DNA of 64,000 nucleotides from NCBI GenBank assembly GCA_964438975.1, contig CAYTMU010000003.1, forward strand, positions 124,001-188,000, read 5' to 3'. The notes beneath the pieces are model-generated. The model was not told where the DNA came from, did not search any database, and saw only the letters and a list, made by a program, of their open reading frames with translations. This stretch comes from Chryseosolibacter sp964438975. GTDB lineage: Bacteria; Bacteroidota; Bacteroidia; Cytophagales; Cyclobacteriaceae. Each line of letters begins with the position of its first letter. The first letter of the stretch is position 1. Shown here piece by piece: positions 33,284 to 43,191 of this stretch. The translations under genes and the position numbers were made by a program.

Positions 33284-36133
33284 CTACTTCAATGCCATCA
33301 GATACGACGCAATGTCGGCAAGGTCCTGTTCGTTCAACCCAAGCACGTTGGGCGAAGGCATGAGACTCCTCTCCTGTTTCACCCTCGAGGCGATTGATTC
33401 GACGCGGAGCACGCGATTCTTGCCAGTGAGATCGCGAATGGTCAACGTCTCGGGACTCTCCGCGACGAGAAAACCAAAAAACGACTGACCATCACTGAGC
33501 GTCACCGTCCACGCTTCGTATCCAAAGACAATTCCTGCATCCGGCGAGATAATCGACTGCAGGAGTGTACGCTGATCGAACTTGTCTCTGATGCTGCTGA
33601 GATCGGGTCCGATCGTCGCACCCTTGCCACTAACGCGGTGACACGTAAGGCACTGTGCGGCAAACTTCTCACTTCCAACCCCGGCGTTACCGGTCAAGGC
33701 AGTGATCCGGTCCAGGGAATAATCGGCAGCATTGGAATCTCCGAAGTATGCCGCAGCCTGGAGACGGATCTTTTCGTCTCCGTACAGGTTGGTCACCTCT
33801 TCGACGAACGGGTATAACGATCGGGGTATTCGCTCTTCCGCAAGAGACCCGAGCAGCATCTGCATCCCGACTGGATCCCGTGCCATAAAGCGGATACTCC
33901 GTTTCTTCTCGTCGATGGGCATCTGTGGGTCCAGGACGAGATTGCGTTTCACCTTCATCGCCGCAACTGTGCGCTCATGCTCGAGGTCAATACCCGACTT
34001 CTTCCAGTCAGACAACGCAAACCATTCATTGCCCTGGCGGAAGGTAATCCAGTACGTCGCCTGCTCCGATACCAGCGAATCTGAGGAATTTGCCAGGTCG
34101 AGCATCGACTGTGCAGCCGCCCGCGTATGGATGAAGCCTAACGCGGTGATCGCCCGCGAGCGGGCTTCCGCATCGAGAGCAGGCGATCGCGCGCGCGCCA
34201 CCAGGTCAGCGACAATGAACGGCGGATGCAACCGCCAGGCCAGCGATGCCACCTCCTCGTTCCATTGGTCAGCCGGCTGCTCTTCGTCGGGCAACAGCGA
34301 TTTAAAGAAATCAGCTTCATGTCCCGCGACGGCGGTTCCGAGTGCCTCCAGGTACCAGCGATCTCCTGCGATGTACTGCCGGGCGAGTTCCAAAAGAATA
34401 TCCCGCTTCTCGTCATAGGGCAGATCGATCAACGAGATGGCCACCTCACGCCGGATGAAAGCGCTAGGGTCGCTCATCAGTTTCCTCGCATATGCCAGAA
34501 GCCGGTCGGGGTCAGCAGCGCGCAACGCACGATACGCAACCAGCCTGGCATCTTCGTCAGAACTTTCCAGCAACTTCACAACTTCACCGACGCCCCCTTC
34601 CCCGAGTTGTGCCAAAAGCCAGATCGCACGTGCGCGGTGGTAGGGGTTTTCCGCAATGAGCAATGGCGACACCGATCCGATAACGCTGTCCCCCGCGCGC
34701 CTGAGACGCTGGAAAGCAGTATACCGCACGTTGGCTGCAGGACTCTTCAGAGCATCTATCTGTCCACTTATTGTACTCAAGTCAATCTCCGGGGTATGTA
34801 CTTTCCGCCCTTTCGGCACGACCCTGTAGATCCTTCCGTATCCCATTGTGTCAAGCATCTGGTGACCTCCGACCACGGGATCATACCAGTCCGCAACATA
34901 CAAGGCACCATCTGTGCCAATAGCCACATCGCTGGGCCTGAACCACTTCACCGGCTGCGCGTTTCCAGCCGAGTCGTTCCATACATACCCCGCGTTGTCT
35001 CCCGCGAGGGAGGTGATGAAGTTCTCCCGCGGACCCATATCATAGCCTGACCGTTGCCTCCCGGGGTGGTACCCAAACACCACGTTCCGGCCGGCATCAG
35101 CGCTGAGAACCATACCGCGGTACTGCTTGCCAAGCACATCTCCCTCGTTGACTACTATGCCAGTCGGCGAACCTGCTCCCGCGTTATCCCCTGCCGGCAT
35201 GACGCCGGGATCGTCCTGGTGCCAGTGCGCACTAAAGACATCCTGCCAGGGCCGCTGGTCAGCTTGCCAGGTCCGTGTGCCGTCGGAACTGAAATAGCCG
35301 GCGTTGCCTTTCTCCATAAGCCAGGTTGTGCGGCATGCGACTACCTGGTCGTCGTTGTCGTTCTGCCACATATCTCCTCTGGAATCGACAGCGAGCTCAT
35401 ATGAATTCCTGAAGTTGTGCGCTATCACTCGGAGATCCGAACCTGCCGGATTCATGCGCAACGCGAGTCCTCCTACCCACACACGGCCGTCGTCGCTCCT
35501 GAGGTTGCCTTGATTGGCCAGGTTGTAAGGTGTTCCGCCCGTGTACACGCTACCCGAGCGCAACGTCCATCCACTTTTGTCGGTGACAATGTGAGGACCA
35601 GCATTCCCTGTATTGAAGTACAGGTTGCCATCGGGCCCTCCTGCCACGGCGTGGAGACTATGATCGTGATCAAGGCCGCCAAAACCTGTCAGAAGTATTT
35701 CCTTTCTGTCGGGTATGTCGTCACCGTCGTCATCCGTATATACGATGAGGTTCGGCGAGCACGATACGAAGACCTGATTGCCCATCACCGCGATTCCCAG
35801 GGGTGAGCGCAGGTCCCGGTCCTGGACAAAGACTTTGGAGAGATCCGCACGCCCGTCGCCATCGGTATCTTCGAGGATGACAATACGGTCACCCGCCGCA
35901 TGATGCAAGGTCCGGGTTGAATCGTTCTTAAAATTGCGGTAGTTGACCGCTTCTGTCACCCATACGCGTCCCCGCACGTCAATGTCGATATTCGTCGGAT
36001 TGTAAAACATCGGAGACTCCGCCCACAGTACAACTTCCAGGTCGTCCGGGAGAAAGAGCCCGGGATCTTCTTCCGGCGCTTGTGTGCTACAGGAAAGAAG
36101 CAGCATCAGGAAAAGGCGGGAGGTGTATCGCAT
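33284..36133 (-). CDS. PVC-type dehydrogenase with HEAT repeats and C-terminal cytochrome c, lipoprotein
   Basis: A 949-residue envelope lipoprotein (lipobox LLSC, Cys15). A PVC-type dehydrogenase beta-propeller spans about 20-460 with calcium-type loops (LEDTDGDGRADLSKVF, TDDDGDDIPDRKEIL) and the family phrases WVTEAVNYRNF and ALYVADWYDPVVGG. HEAT-like helices follow (about 470-780), then a monohaem cytochrome c domain: haem motif C828-L-T-C831-H832, with the likely axial Met in RSLMPSPNVLG near residue 927. It is a paralogue of the ThuA fusion at 26198 but uses haem instead of copper. Minus-strand operon order is SusC, SusD, Tat-TIM isomerase, then this gene, 14 bases after the isomerase stop. 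Confidence 0.9.
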   Translation of the reverse strand: MRYTSRLFLMLLLSCSTQAPEEDPGLFLPDDLEVVLWAESPMFYNPTNIDIDVRGRVWVTEAVNYRNFKNDSTRTLHHAAGDRIVILEDTDGDGRADLSKVFVQDRDLRSPLGIAVMGNQVFVSCSPNLIVYTDDDGDDIPDRKEILLTGFGGLDHDHSLHAVAGGPDGNLYFNTGNAGPHIVTDKSGWTLRSGSVYTGGTPYNLANQGNLRSDDGRVWVGGLALRMNPAGSDLRVIAHNFRNSYELAVDSRGDMWQNDNDDQVVACRTTWLMEKGNAGYFSSDGTRTWQADQRPWQDVFSAHWHQDDPGVMPAGDNAGAGSPTGIVVNEGDVLGKQYRGMVLSADAGRNVVFGYHPGRQRSGYDMGPRENFITSLAGDNAGYVWNDSAGNAQPVKWFRPSDVAIGTDGALYVADWYDPVVGGHQMLDTMGYGRIYRVVPKGRKVHTPEIDLSTISGQIDALKSPAANVRYTAFQRLRRAGDSVIGSVSPLLIAENPYHRARAIWLLAQLGEGGVGEVVKLLESSDEDARLVAYRALRAADPDRLLAYARKLMSDPSAFIRREVAISLIDLPYDEKRDILLELARQYIAGDRWYLEALGTAVAGHEADFFKSLLPDEEQPADQWNEEVASLAWRLHPPFIVADLVARARSPALDAEARSRAITALGFIHTRAAAQSMLDLANSSDSLVSEQATYWITFRQGNEWFALSDWKKSGIDLEHERTVAAMKVKRNLVLDPQMPIDEKKRSIRFMARDPVGMQMLLGSLAEERIPRSLYPFVEEVTNLYGDEKIRLQAAAYFGDSNAADYSLDRITALTGNAGVGSEKFAAQCLTCHRVSGKGATIGPDLSSIRDKFDQRTLLQSIISPDAGIVFGYEAWTVTLSDGQSFFGFLVAESPETLTIRDLTGKNRVLRVESIASRVKQERSLMPSPNVLGLNEQDLADIASYLMALK

Positions 36134-36147
36134 GGTAGGCGTGTTTG

Positions 36148-37020
36148 TTATAAACCGAAGCGCGCTTTCAGGAACTCCAGGTTATGCCGGTAGCTCGTGA
36201 TAATGTCGGCACCTGGTGGTCGTGCCCCTTCGATCTGCATCCAGCCGTCGCCGTAGTAGCCGAGATCATCTAACGTTTCAGCTATCCGCGGCCAGTCCAT
36301 CGTCCCGTCCCCGAGCAGTGACCCGTTTTCTTTCATGTGAAGCTCGCAAATAGTATCCTTTCCCAGGAACCTTAGTTCTTTTATCACGTCGTATCCGGCA
36401 TCCGCTGAGTTGCGGAAGTCGTAGTACACTTTGACATTGGAAGACCCGACGCGCTGAATGATATCCATATGTTCTTCAGCAGACAGGTAGGACTCAATCC
36501 CCAGGATAATGTTGTGTTTCTCTGCTTTCAGCGCGACCTCCCTGAGTCTTCGCACAACCTCGCGTTTCCCGGTATCATCGCCGCGCAGATCGTTCTTGTC
36601 GAAGAATGCAAGGAGAATCACAGAAACTCCCAGCGTATGGGCGACATCCACCCCATCCCAAACCCATTGTTCGGTGCGAGGCTCGGATTTGTAGGGCACG
36701 CGGTTCAGTTCGCCGATCGCGAGACTGGCAATTGCAACTCCTGTCTCTTCCGACGCCTTCAGGTAGGCGCGTTGACGTTCGCCCTGTCGCAACTGCATAT
36801 TGTCTTCATCGGTACCAAGGCTGACCTGAATACCGGCAAGTCCAATTTCCTTTGCTACGTTGAACGCCGCGATGTCGCCGCGTTTGCCAATCGACCAGTC
36901 GCATGCGCCTATCCTAAATTTTGCTGCATGTATCTTCCCATCCGAACGGAATGAAGGAAGTCCGAATGCCAGTGCCGATACTGTAGCAGCTCGTTTGAGC
37001 AAAATTCTTCGCGTCAACAT
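36148..37020 (-). CDS. Tat-exported sugar phosphate isomerase/epimerase-like TIM barrel
   Basis: The 290-residue protein starts with a twin-arginine signal (TRRILLKRAATVSALAFG), so it should be folded in the cytoplasm with its metal and exported. The mature xylose-isomerase-like barrel shows FRIGACDWSIG, LGIESYLSAEEHMD (Glu), KVYYDFRNSADAGYD (Asp), CELHMKENG (His) and WMQIEGARPPG (Glu), which are the positions expected for the metal site. It is 95 bases after the SusD stop codon and 14 bases before the cytochrome-dehydrogenase. It differs from the cytoplasmic barrel at 29733 in location rather than in fold. A sugar 3-epimerase or isomerase role in the periplasm is inferred. Confidence 0.88.
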   Translation of the reverse strand: MLTRRILLKRAATVSALAFGLPSFRSDGKIHAAKFRIGACDWSIGKRGDIAAFNVAKEIGLAGIQVSLGTDEDNMQLRQGERQRAYLKASEETGVAIASLAIGELNRVPYKSEPRTEQWVWDGVDVAHTLGVSVILLAFFDKNDLRGDDTGKREVVRRLREVALKAEKHNIILGIESYLSAEEHMDIIQRVGSSNVKVYYDFRNSADAGYDVIKELRFLGKDTICELHMKENGSLLGDGTMDWPRIAETLDDLGYYGDGWMQIEGARPPGADIITSYRHNLEFLKARFGL

Positions 37021-37115
37021 ACGGTCTGGTTAACGTTTCCTTTTTTGCGGGGATATTACGACAAGTTATCAAAATTTCGAATGACAGCAACCTGACCTCG
37101 AGAAACGATAGGCCA

Positions 37116-38744
37116 TCACTCCGGCTTGGCATCCCACCACACCCGGGTGCTGTTAGTGTTTCCTCCACGGCCCGCGAGTTCAGGAAACTGCATTGCGGCC
37201 AGCACCGCGTCCTCGTTGGTGATGTATTCGCTGTCGACAAAGATCAGTCGCCGCATCGTCTGATCCGCAGGAACATCAGGATTCTCCGAGTTCAGCCGCG
37301 ATAGCATTTTCGGGTAGCCGGTCCGGCGAACTTCAGCCCATGCTTCGACGCCGTCGGGATAGAGGGCCAGCCACTTCTGCGTGATGATCTGTTCAAGCTG
37401 GCGTTCCTTATCACCACCGGCTTCAAAGGCAACCGGGATATCTGATGACGCCGGCGTTTCCCAGGCATCGTTCGTCGCAATGGGTGTAGCTTCTGTCGTA
37501 ATATAAGTATTGATCTCCGCCTCACTCGCGGATGTCCGCTCTCGCAACGATGCGCGAATCCCCTCTTCGTACAACTCTCTGGCGCTTCCATTCATCGCCC
37601 AGTTCTCCAGCGCGCCTTCAGCCCGTAGAAAATACGTTTCGGCTGCGCTCATCAGGCGGATAGGTGGCCCGGTTGTGCTGCTATGGCTGAGAAACTGCAG
37701 CCCCATGGCGGAATGAGTGCGATTCAGACCGGGAACGAGATCGATCTTTGCATGCCCGTTCCGCAAGCCTTCGTACAAACTTCCGTCGCCGTCAGGATCT
37801 CGTTCAGCTTGGGAGATGATCCCATCCTCGTCGAGGTCAATTCCGGCAACGGGACTGAAGTAAACGCCGATTCGCGGATCATCATATCCTTTCAGGATGC
37901 TTTCCATTGTCGCGCTCATACGGAATTCATCCCAATCGGTGATCGTCCGGTAAGGATTTCGCGAATGGACGGTGGTTATCAGCATGGCGTTGTCACTGTT
38001 CGACGTCATCACCCCATCCTCCACGGCTTTTTCCGCTTCCGTTTTCGCGAGATGGATGTCGATATACTTACAACGGATCGCCAGGCGCAATCGAAGAGAA
38101 TTAGCGTACACCAGCCACTGGTCAACCGATCCATCGTAAACCTGGTCGTGATGGGCGAACGCCGACCCACCGGCATTTGTCTTCAGGACAGCCACCGCCT
38201 CGTCGAGAAGAGCAAAGAAGTTGCGGTAGATCGATTCCTGTGTATCATAGGCGACGGATTGCTGACCATTGCCGAAGTCGGAATAGATGATCGGTCCCCA
38301 GTAGTCGGTCATGCGATGATAGATCTGGACCTTCCAGACATTGGTCAAGGCATGTTCCACCTGCATGTCATACAACGCAGTGAAGTCTTCTGCAAACTTC
38401 ACCTGCGGCGCGGTGGCGGTGTAAAACTCCGTCCATGCGTTGTCAGCCCAGGCTCCAACCTGCACATTCCGATCTGAATCAAAGTCGATCTGTGTATTCG
38501 CAAAATACTGGGCGTAAAGATCGCCGAACAGACTCTGAAATAAGTGGAAGGCCTCCGCGCTGCCTTTCATTCCGAAGAACTGCGACTGTGCGAAGGCCTG
38601 TCCGAGCTGCGTGTCGTCTGCTTCATCGACGATGATGGCGCCCGGCGGCGCATTCAGTTCTTCAAAGTCGCCAGTGCAGCCACCGGATAGCACTATTGTT
38701 GCGAGGAGAAGTATTGAATGTCTGAGGGTCTTCATATCGCGCAT
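37116..38744 (-). CDS. SusD/RagB-like outer-membrane glycan-binding lipoprotein
   Basis: The 542-residue surface lipoprotein (lipobox LSGGC, Cys23 from ATG 38744; an alternative ATG is at 38735) belongs to the SusD_2-like group. Typical phrases are DFEELNAPPGAII, QSLFGDLYAQYFANTQ, WKVQIYHRMTDYWGPIIYSDFGNG, YANSLRLRLAIRCKYID and the C-terminal ITQKWLALYPDGVEAWAEVRRTGYPK. It binds the target glycan and feeds it to SusC, whose gene ends nine bases upstream. The substrate cannot be read from the sequence. Confidence 0.94.
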   Translation of the reverse strand: MRDMKTLRHSILLLATIVLSGGCTGDFEELNAPPGAIIVDEADDTQLGQAFAQSQFFGMKGSAEAFHLFQSLFGDLYAQYFANTQIDFDSDRNVQVGAWADNAWTEFYTATAPQVKFAEDFTALYDMQVEHALTNVWKVQIYHRMTDYWGPIIYSDFGNGQQSVAYDTQESIYRNFFALLDEAVAVLKTNAGGSAFAHHDQVYDGSVDQWLVYANSLRLRLAIRCKYIDIHLAKTEAEKAVEDGVMTSNSDNAMLITTVHSRNPYRTITDWDEFRMSATMESILKGYDDPRIGVYFSPVAGIDLDEDGIISQAERDPDGDGSLYEGLRNGHAKIDLVPGLNRTHSAMGLQFLSHSSTTGPPIRLMSAAETYFLRAEGALENWAMNGSARELYEEGIRASLRERTSASEAEINTYITTEATPIATNDAWETPASSDIPVAFEAGGDKERQLEQIITQKWLALYPDGVEAWAEVRRTGYPKMLSRLNSENPDVPADQTMRRLIFVDSEYITNEDAVLAAMQFPELAGRGGNTNSTRVWWDAKPE

Positions 38745-38753
38745 CGTTAGTAG

Positions 38754-41700
38754 TCAGAAACCTAGACTGAGATGGAATCCCCAGGATCGCACACCAGGAG
38801 GACCAAAGGCGTCGTATCCCCAACTTGCCGCGTCAGTCCCTACCGTCACCTCAGGATCGATATTCCCCGCTTTGTTCTGCAGAAAGAATAAATTCCTGCC
38901 CACCAGGGAAACGATCACCCCGCTGAACGGCACATTGCCCAACAACTTCCCCGGAAGCGAGTAACTCAGGACCACCTCTCGAAGACGGATATTGGATGCA
39001 TCCACGGAGAATACTTCACCAACCGGTGCCGTGTGTCCACCGACCTTCGTCCAGAATGCTTCCGATGTGATCACCAAGGTATTGGCGGGCAACTCCGCAC
39101 CCGAGGGCTCTGTTCCTGTTCCGATCACCGCCGTTTCATGTGCGAAGAAATTATCACCGAAAACGAGTCCGCCTTCCCTGCCGCGGAGTGTCGCCTCCGT
39201 CAATCCATCCCCGTTGATGATGGCGTTACCGAGGGAAGCGATGCTACCACCCCTGCGTATGTCAACCAGGAAGCTCAGCGAAAAATCACGGCAAGTCAGC
39301 ACGCTCTGAATGGCGCCGAGCCAATCGGGATTGTAGTTCGCGACACGGACGGTGAAGTCCGGCGTGATTCTCGGGAGGCCGGTAGCACCATCGATCAATA
39401 CCCGCCCTCTGCTGTCCCGGAGAAATCCGCGGGCATAAACTTCACCGAATAATTTGCCCTTCACCATCCGGTAACCACGAAAGACGTTCGCTGCGACCTC
39501 TACATGATCGGATGAAATTTCCGGATGGAGTTCTGTCACGGTTGAGACATTGCGCGAAAAGTTCAGGCGGATATTCCAGGCGAAACCACGGGTTTGTACC
39601 GGAGTACCAGACAACGTGACCTCTACACCGCTGTTCGTCACATCTCCCCCATTGGCGACATACTCCGATGCACCGGATCCTACGGGTAATGAGATCGCGA
39701 AGGTCTGGTTGACGGTGTGCGACTGGTATCGTGTCAGGTCGATCCCAAATCTGTCGCGGAACAACCGGATGTCAGCGCCGACTTCGAGCGACCTGGTCTC
39801 TTCCTGCAGAAGGTCCTCCGCAGGCAAGGTAGAATTCAGGGTCAGATAACCATTCCGCCCCCCGGGAGCAAGCGTCGCCGTGCGATGCAACTGATAGGGA
39901 CGTGTGCTGTTTCCTGTTAACGCATATGACATGCGCAACCTGGCGGATGAAATGACGGTCGGCAATGACGTCAACTCGGAGAGGATCACGCGCAATCCTG
40001 CCGAGCTGTGAAACGAGGACCAGTTGCCTGGCGACAATGTTGAACTCCAGTCGTTCGTACCGGAGAGCGCAAGAATAATGGCATTACGATAGTACACGTG
40101 TCCGAATGCATATAACGCGTTTACATCACTGGAACCGGTGTGGTCTGCCGAAGAGTTGCGCGTTTTCCGGGCACTGCCGCCGGCATGCGCATCAAATGAC
40201 CATCTCTCATTCAAATTCCTGTCATACAAAAAAAGAAAGTCGCTGTTCCACTCAAGCGCATCGGATCTCTCCTGCGTATCCCGGGTGCGTTGGGTAACAA
40301 TGCCGTCGTCGTACCGCGCGATACGGTTGGATCCTAACCCTCGGTCTATTCCCGAACGGATCATCAAGTCAAGGCGGTTGGTCAGGTTCAGAGTCGCCGC
40401 GGCGAACGCGATGATACGATCGCTTGTGCTTCTGTTCTTATTTCGATGGATCGTCCAATACGGGTTGCCCCCATCGTTGGAGTCCGTATTCCAGTAATTC
40501 TGGCGCCTGACTCCTTCGCCATCGGTAAATTCGAATCTCATGATGTCGGATGTGCGAATGTTTCGCGGTAGCCGATATGCCTGCCGAATGGGATTGTCAG
40601 GAACGTCTCCCTGTGCGAGTTGGTTGTCGATGTTCTGGCGGATATAATTCACTTTCGCGTCCAACGCCAGCTTGTCGGCCAGGTGCGCTGTAAGGCGGAG
40701 ATTCATGCTGTGCCGTGTGAGCGCGTTGGTCGGCACGATACCGGCGGCGTCCGTGAAGGTGTACGAAAAGTATTTCTGTATCATTTCGCTTCCCGTATGG
40801 ATTGCCAATGTAGTCGCATGCGTATGTCCGGTCTGGAAGAAGTCTGTAACGTTGCCGGGTTGTGGCAGTAAGGGGTATTCCGCATGCGGCCTGTCCGGAT
40901 CAGATGACCAGTGCGCCGCAGTCTGTCCATTCATCCTGGGGCCCCAGGACGTTTCCGAATCAGGGGCATACACACCGCCACTCCCCTGACCGTAGACACT
41001 CTGGTAGTTCGTCAGCAAAAGCGGTGAGTGAAGCATCAGAGACGTGTTCACGGCAATGTCGAGTCCTCGTCCGGTGTTTCGTCCTTTCCTTGTGTTGATG
41101 ATGATCGCACCGTTTTGTCCGCGCGCGCCGTATAACGCAGAAGCGTTGGCGCCTGTCAATACTGTCACACGATCGATGTCATCGGGGTTGATCTGGGAAA
41201 TATCTTCTCCCAGCGGCACCCCGTCGACCACGTACAGCGGCTGACTGTTTCCGCTGATCGAGCGATTACCGCGCAATACCACGCGCGCTGATGCACCGAC
41301 ACCCGTGCCTGCGCGGTTGATCGACAAACCGGCAGCCTTACCGGCGAGCGAGTTGATCACGTTGAGTTCGCGCGCACGCGACAACTCATGGATCGGTACA
41401 TCCTGAACGGCGTAAGCAAGTGATCTTCTCTCACGTTGAATGCCCAGGGCAGTCGTTGCGAACGCGCGCCGTTCCTGCGCGACTTCGCGCAGCTGAACCT
41501 CCATCCTGGTCTGATTTTCAACTGCGATTTCCTGCGAGGCGAAGCCGACAAATGAAAACACAAGAACGGCGGAATAGTCAGGCACCTCGAGCGAGAAGTG
41601 TCCATCCGCGTCGCTAGACGTGCCGATCTTCACGCCTTTGACGATAATGGAGACACCCGAGAGCGGTTCGCCGTCGGCCGATGACGTCACTTTTCCCGAT

Positions 41701-41768
41701 ACCGGCTGTTGCGTGAAAGCGGTGAACCCGGCTACCAGGAAAGCAAATCCCATTAAACATGTCTTCAT
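38754..41768 (-). CDS. SusC/RagA-family TonB-dependent outer-membrane transporter
   Basis: A 1004-residue TonB-linked receptor. Parts in order: signal peptide (MKTCLMGFAFLVAGFTAFT), carboxypeptidase-like regulatory domain about 22-100 (SGKVTSSADGEPLSGVSIIVKG), plug domain about 115-230 (LNVINSLAGKAAGLSI, PLYVVDGVPLGE, TGANASALYGARGQNGAIIINTRKG), and a 22-strand barrel to the C-terminal Phe of FHLSLGF. It imports glycan fragments bound by the SusD partner encoded just downstream. No FecR or sigma-factor-type N-terminal extension is present, so control is by the LacI-type regulator divergent to it rather than by anti-sigma signalling. Confidence 0.96.
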   Translation of the reverse strand: MKTCLMGFAFLVAGFTAFTQQPVSGKVTSSADGEPLSGVSIIVKGVKIGTSSDADGHFSLEVPDYSAVLVFSFVGFASQEIAVENQTRMEVQLREVAQERRAFATTALGIQRERRSLAYAVQDVPIHELSRARELNVINSLAGKAAGLSINRAGTGVGASARVVLRGNRSISGNSQPLYVVDGVPLGEDISQINPDDIDRVTVLTGANASALYGARGQNGAIIINTRKGRNTGRGLDIAVNTSLMLHSPLLLTNYQSVYGQGSGGVYAPDSETSWGPRMNGQTAAHWSSDPDRPHAEYPLLPQPGNVTDFFQTGHTHATTLAIHTGSEMIQKYFSYTFTDAAGIVPTNALTRHSMNLRLTAHLADKLALDAKVNYIRQNIDNQLAQGDVPDNPIRQAYRLPRNIRTSDIMRFEFTDGEGVRRQNYWNTDSNDGGNPYWTIHRNKNRSTSDRIIAFAAATLNLTNRLDLMIRSGIDRGLGSNRIARYDDGIVTQRTRDTQERSDALEWNSDFLFLYDRNLNERWSFDAHAGGSARKTRNSSADHTGSSDVNALYAFGHVYYRNAIILALSGTNDWSSTLSPGNWSSFHSSAGLRVILSELTSLPTVISSARLRMSYALTGNSTRPYQLHRTATLAPGGRNGYLTLNSTLPAEDLLQEETRSLEVGADIRLFRDRFGIDLTRYQSHTVNQTFAISLPVGSGASEYVANGGDVTNSGVEVTLSGTPVQTRGFAWNIRLNFSRNVSTVTELHPEISSDHVEVAANVFRGYRMVKGKLFGEVYARGFLRDSRGRVLIDGATGLPRITPDFTVRVANYNPDWLGAIQSVLTCRDFSLSFLVDIRRGGSIASLGNAIINGDGLTEATLRGREGGLVFGDNFFAHETAVIGTGTEPSGAELPANTLVITSEAFWTKVGGHTAPVGEVFSVDASNIRLREVVLSYSLPGKLLGNVPFSGVIVSLVGRNLFFLQNKAGNIDPEVTVGTDAASWGYDAFGPPGVRSWGFHLSLGF

Positions 41769-41842
41769 GTTCTCGTGACCTGCGTGAGGAGAATACCCGA
41801 AACCGTGCGTAAAGTGCGGACGGCAGGTAACCGTCCATATAA

Positions 41843-41850
41843 TAAATATA
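41843..41850 (-). promoter_or_regulatory. Possible -7 element for SusC
   Basis: On the minus strand TATATTTA matches TAnnTTTG at seven of eight positions. Transcription would begin near 41836, giving a leader of about 68 bases. No convincing -33 TTTG is seen at the expected distance, so the call is tentative. Confidence 0.3.
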
Positions 41851-41893
41851 GGAAACCAGACTGAAAATAGCCAGAAAACCCGCTACATTTGGA

Positions 41894-41925
41894 CCCGTAC
41901 ACACTCACGATGTGCCCGTGCACAC
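41894..41925. promoter_or_regulatory. Direct repeat CCCGTRCACAC in the SusC-LacI divergent region
   Basis: CCCGTACACAC (41894-41904) and CCCGTGCACAC (41915-41925) are near-identical and spaced 21 bases, two helical turns, in the region between SusC and the LacI-type regulator. Direct repeats with this spacing fit binding of one protein on one face of the helix. A CATGGT/ACCATG inverted repeat lies at 41977-41998, closer to the regulator start. Confidence 0.4.
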
Positions 41926-42037
41926 ATATCTTTCGCAATTTTTGTTTTTGTCCAAAAAAGACGTTCTTTAACGGCACATGGTAACCGATGTCACCATGAC
42001 ATCAACTTTTTTTGAACACGGAAAAGCGCATCAAGAG

Positions 42038-43102
42038 ATGAATCCAAGAAACATCCGTATAAAGGATATCGCCCGGCTGGCGGGCGTCTCAAAAGGCACT
42101 GTAGACCGCGTCTTGCACAAGCGCGGGCGCGTGTCAGCGGAAGCCCACCAGAAAGTGATGAAAGTACTCGAAGAGATCGACTACAAACCGAACCTCATCG
42201 CGCGTACACTCAGTTCCAACAAAACGTACCGGATAGCGGCCCTCCTGCCCAATCCGGCCGCCGACGGTTATTGGGCACAAACCCTGGCCGGCGTCAACAA
42301 GGCGCAAGCGGAGTGGGCATATTATAATGTGAATGTCCAGATATATGCCTTTGACCAGTACGACAAGGAGTCTTTCAAAGAAAAAGCACACGAGGCATTG
42401 CTCACCAGCCCCGATGGTATCATCACAGCACCGATCTTTTACGACGAAGCGCTGATCGTCTTCAAAGAACTGAAGGAGCAACAGATTCCCTATGTGCTCT
42501 TTAACACGAACATCCCCGAAGTAGAACCGCTGAGCTTCATCGGACAAGATTCGTTTAACAGCGGCAAAGTCGGCGCGGAATTGATGTTCATCGGCCAACC
42601 CGACGGCGGAAAACTGGCCGTCCTCCACCTCGACGAAGACATTCACAACTCGGTTCACTTACTCGAAAAGGAACGCGGCTTCCGCGCGTATTTCGAAACG
42701 CATAAATCTCCGCCATTCGACATCCGCGAGACAAGTCTTAACCCCAACGAGCCGGGATTTGAATCCAGTCTCGACAATGTGCTGAAAGATCCCGAATTGA
42801 AAGGCGTGTTCGTCAGCACATCAAAAGGCACCTCGGTAGTAGCGGGCAGAATGGAAAAGATCAGGAGGCAAGACGTTCGGCTAATCGGATATGATATGCT
42901 TGAGGATAACATCAACTACCTGCAGCGTGGCATAATCGACTTTCTCATCAACCAAAACCCGAAAAGGCAAGCTTCTCTCGGGATAAGCCACCTGGCCAAT
43001 CACCTGATCTTCAAAAAAGCTGCGCCTGAACGAGACCTGTTCCCGCTTGAGGTAATCACCCAACAGAACATCGACTCGTACCTCGGGTCAGGGATACACT
43101 GA
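42038..43102 (+). CDS. LacI-family transcriptional regulator
   Basis: The 354-residue protein from ATG 42038 has the LacI HTH at its N-terminus (IRIKDIARLAGVSKGTVDRVLHKRG, then the hinge helix YKPNLIARTLSS), followed by a periplasmic-binding-protein-type ligand domain (RIAALLPNPAADGYWAQTLAGV, SPDGIITAPIFYDEAL, RLIGYDMLEDNINYLQRG). The V-D-R-V-L variant of the HTH is usual for Bacteroidota members. A longer frame to 41978 adds only a polar N-terminal tail. It is divergent from SusC and heads the plus-strand genes CBM9-like and DUF5107, so it probably controls both sides. The ligand is unknown. Confidence 0.93.
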   Translation: MNPRNIRIKDIARLAGVSKGTVDRVLHKRGRVSAEAHQKVMKVLEEIDYKPNLIARTLSSNKTYRIAALLPNPAADGYWAQTLAGVNKAQAEWAYYNVNVQIYAFDQYDKESFKEKAHEALLTSPDGIITAPIFYDEALIVFKELKEQQIPYVLFNTNIPEVEPLSFIGQDSFNSGKVGAELMFIGQPDGGKLAVLHLDEDIHNSVHLLEKERGFRAYFETHKSPPFDIRETSLNPNEPGFESSLDNVLKDPELKGVFVSTSKGTSVVAGRMEKIRRQDVRLIGYDMLEDNINYLQRGIIDFLINQNPKRQASLGISHLANHLIFKKAAPERDLFPLEVITQQNIDSYLGSGIH

Positions 43103-43191
43103 GTCGGTCATGCCGGAAGCAGGTGCGCTGTCACCCTCCGGTCGAGCACCGGCCTGTACCCTGGTGAGGTAATCATTTTTATCCTGACATC

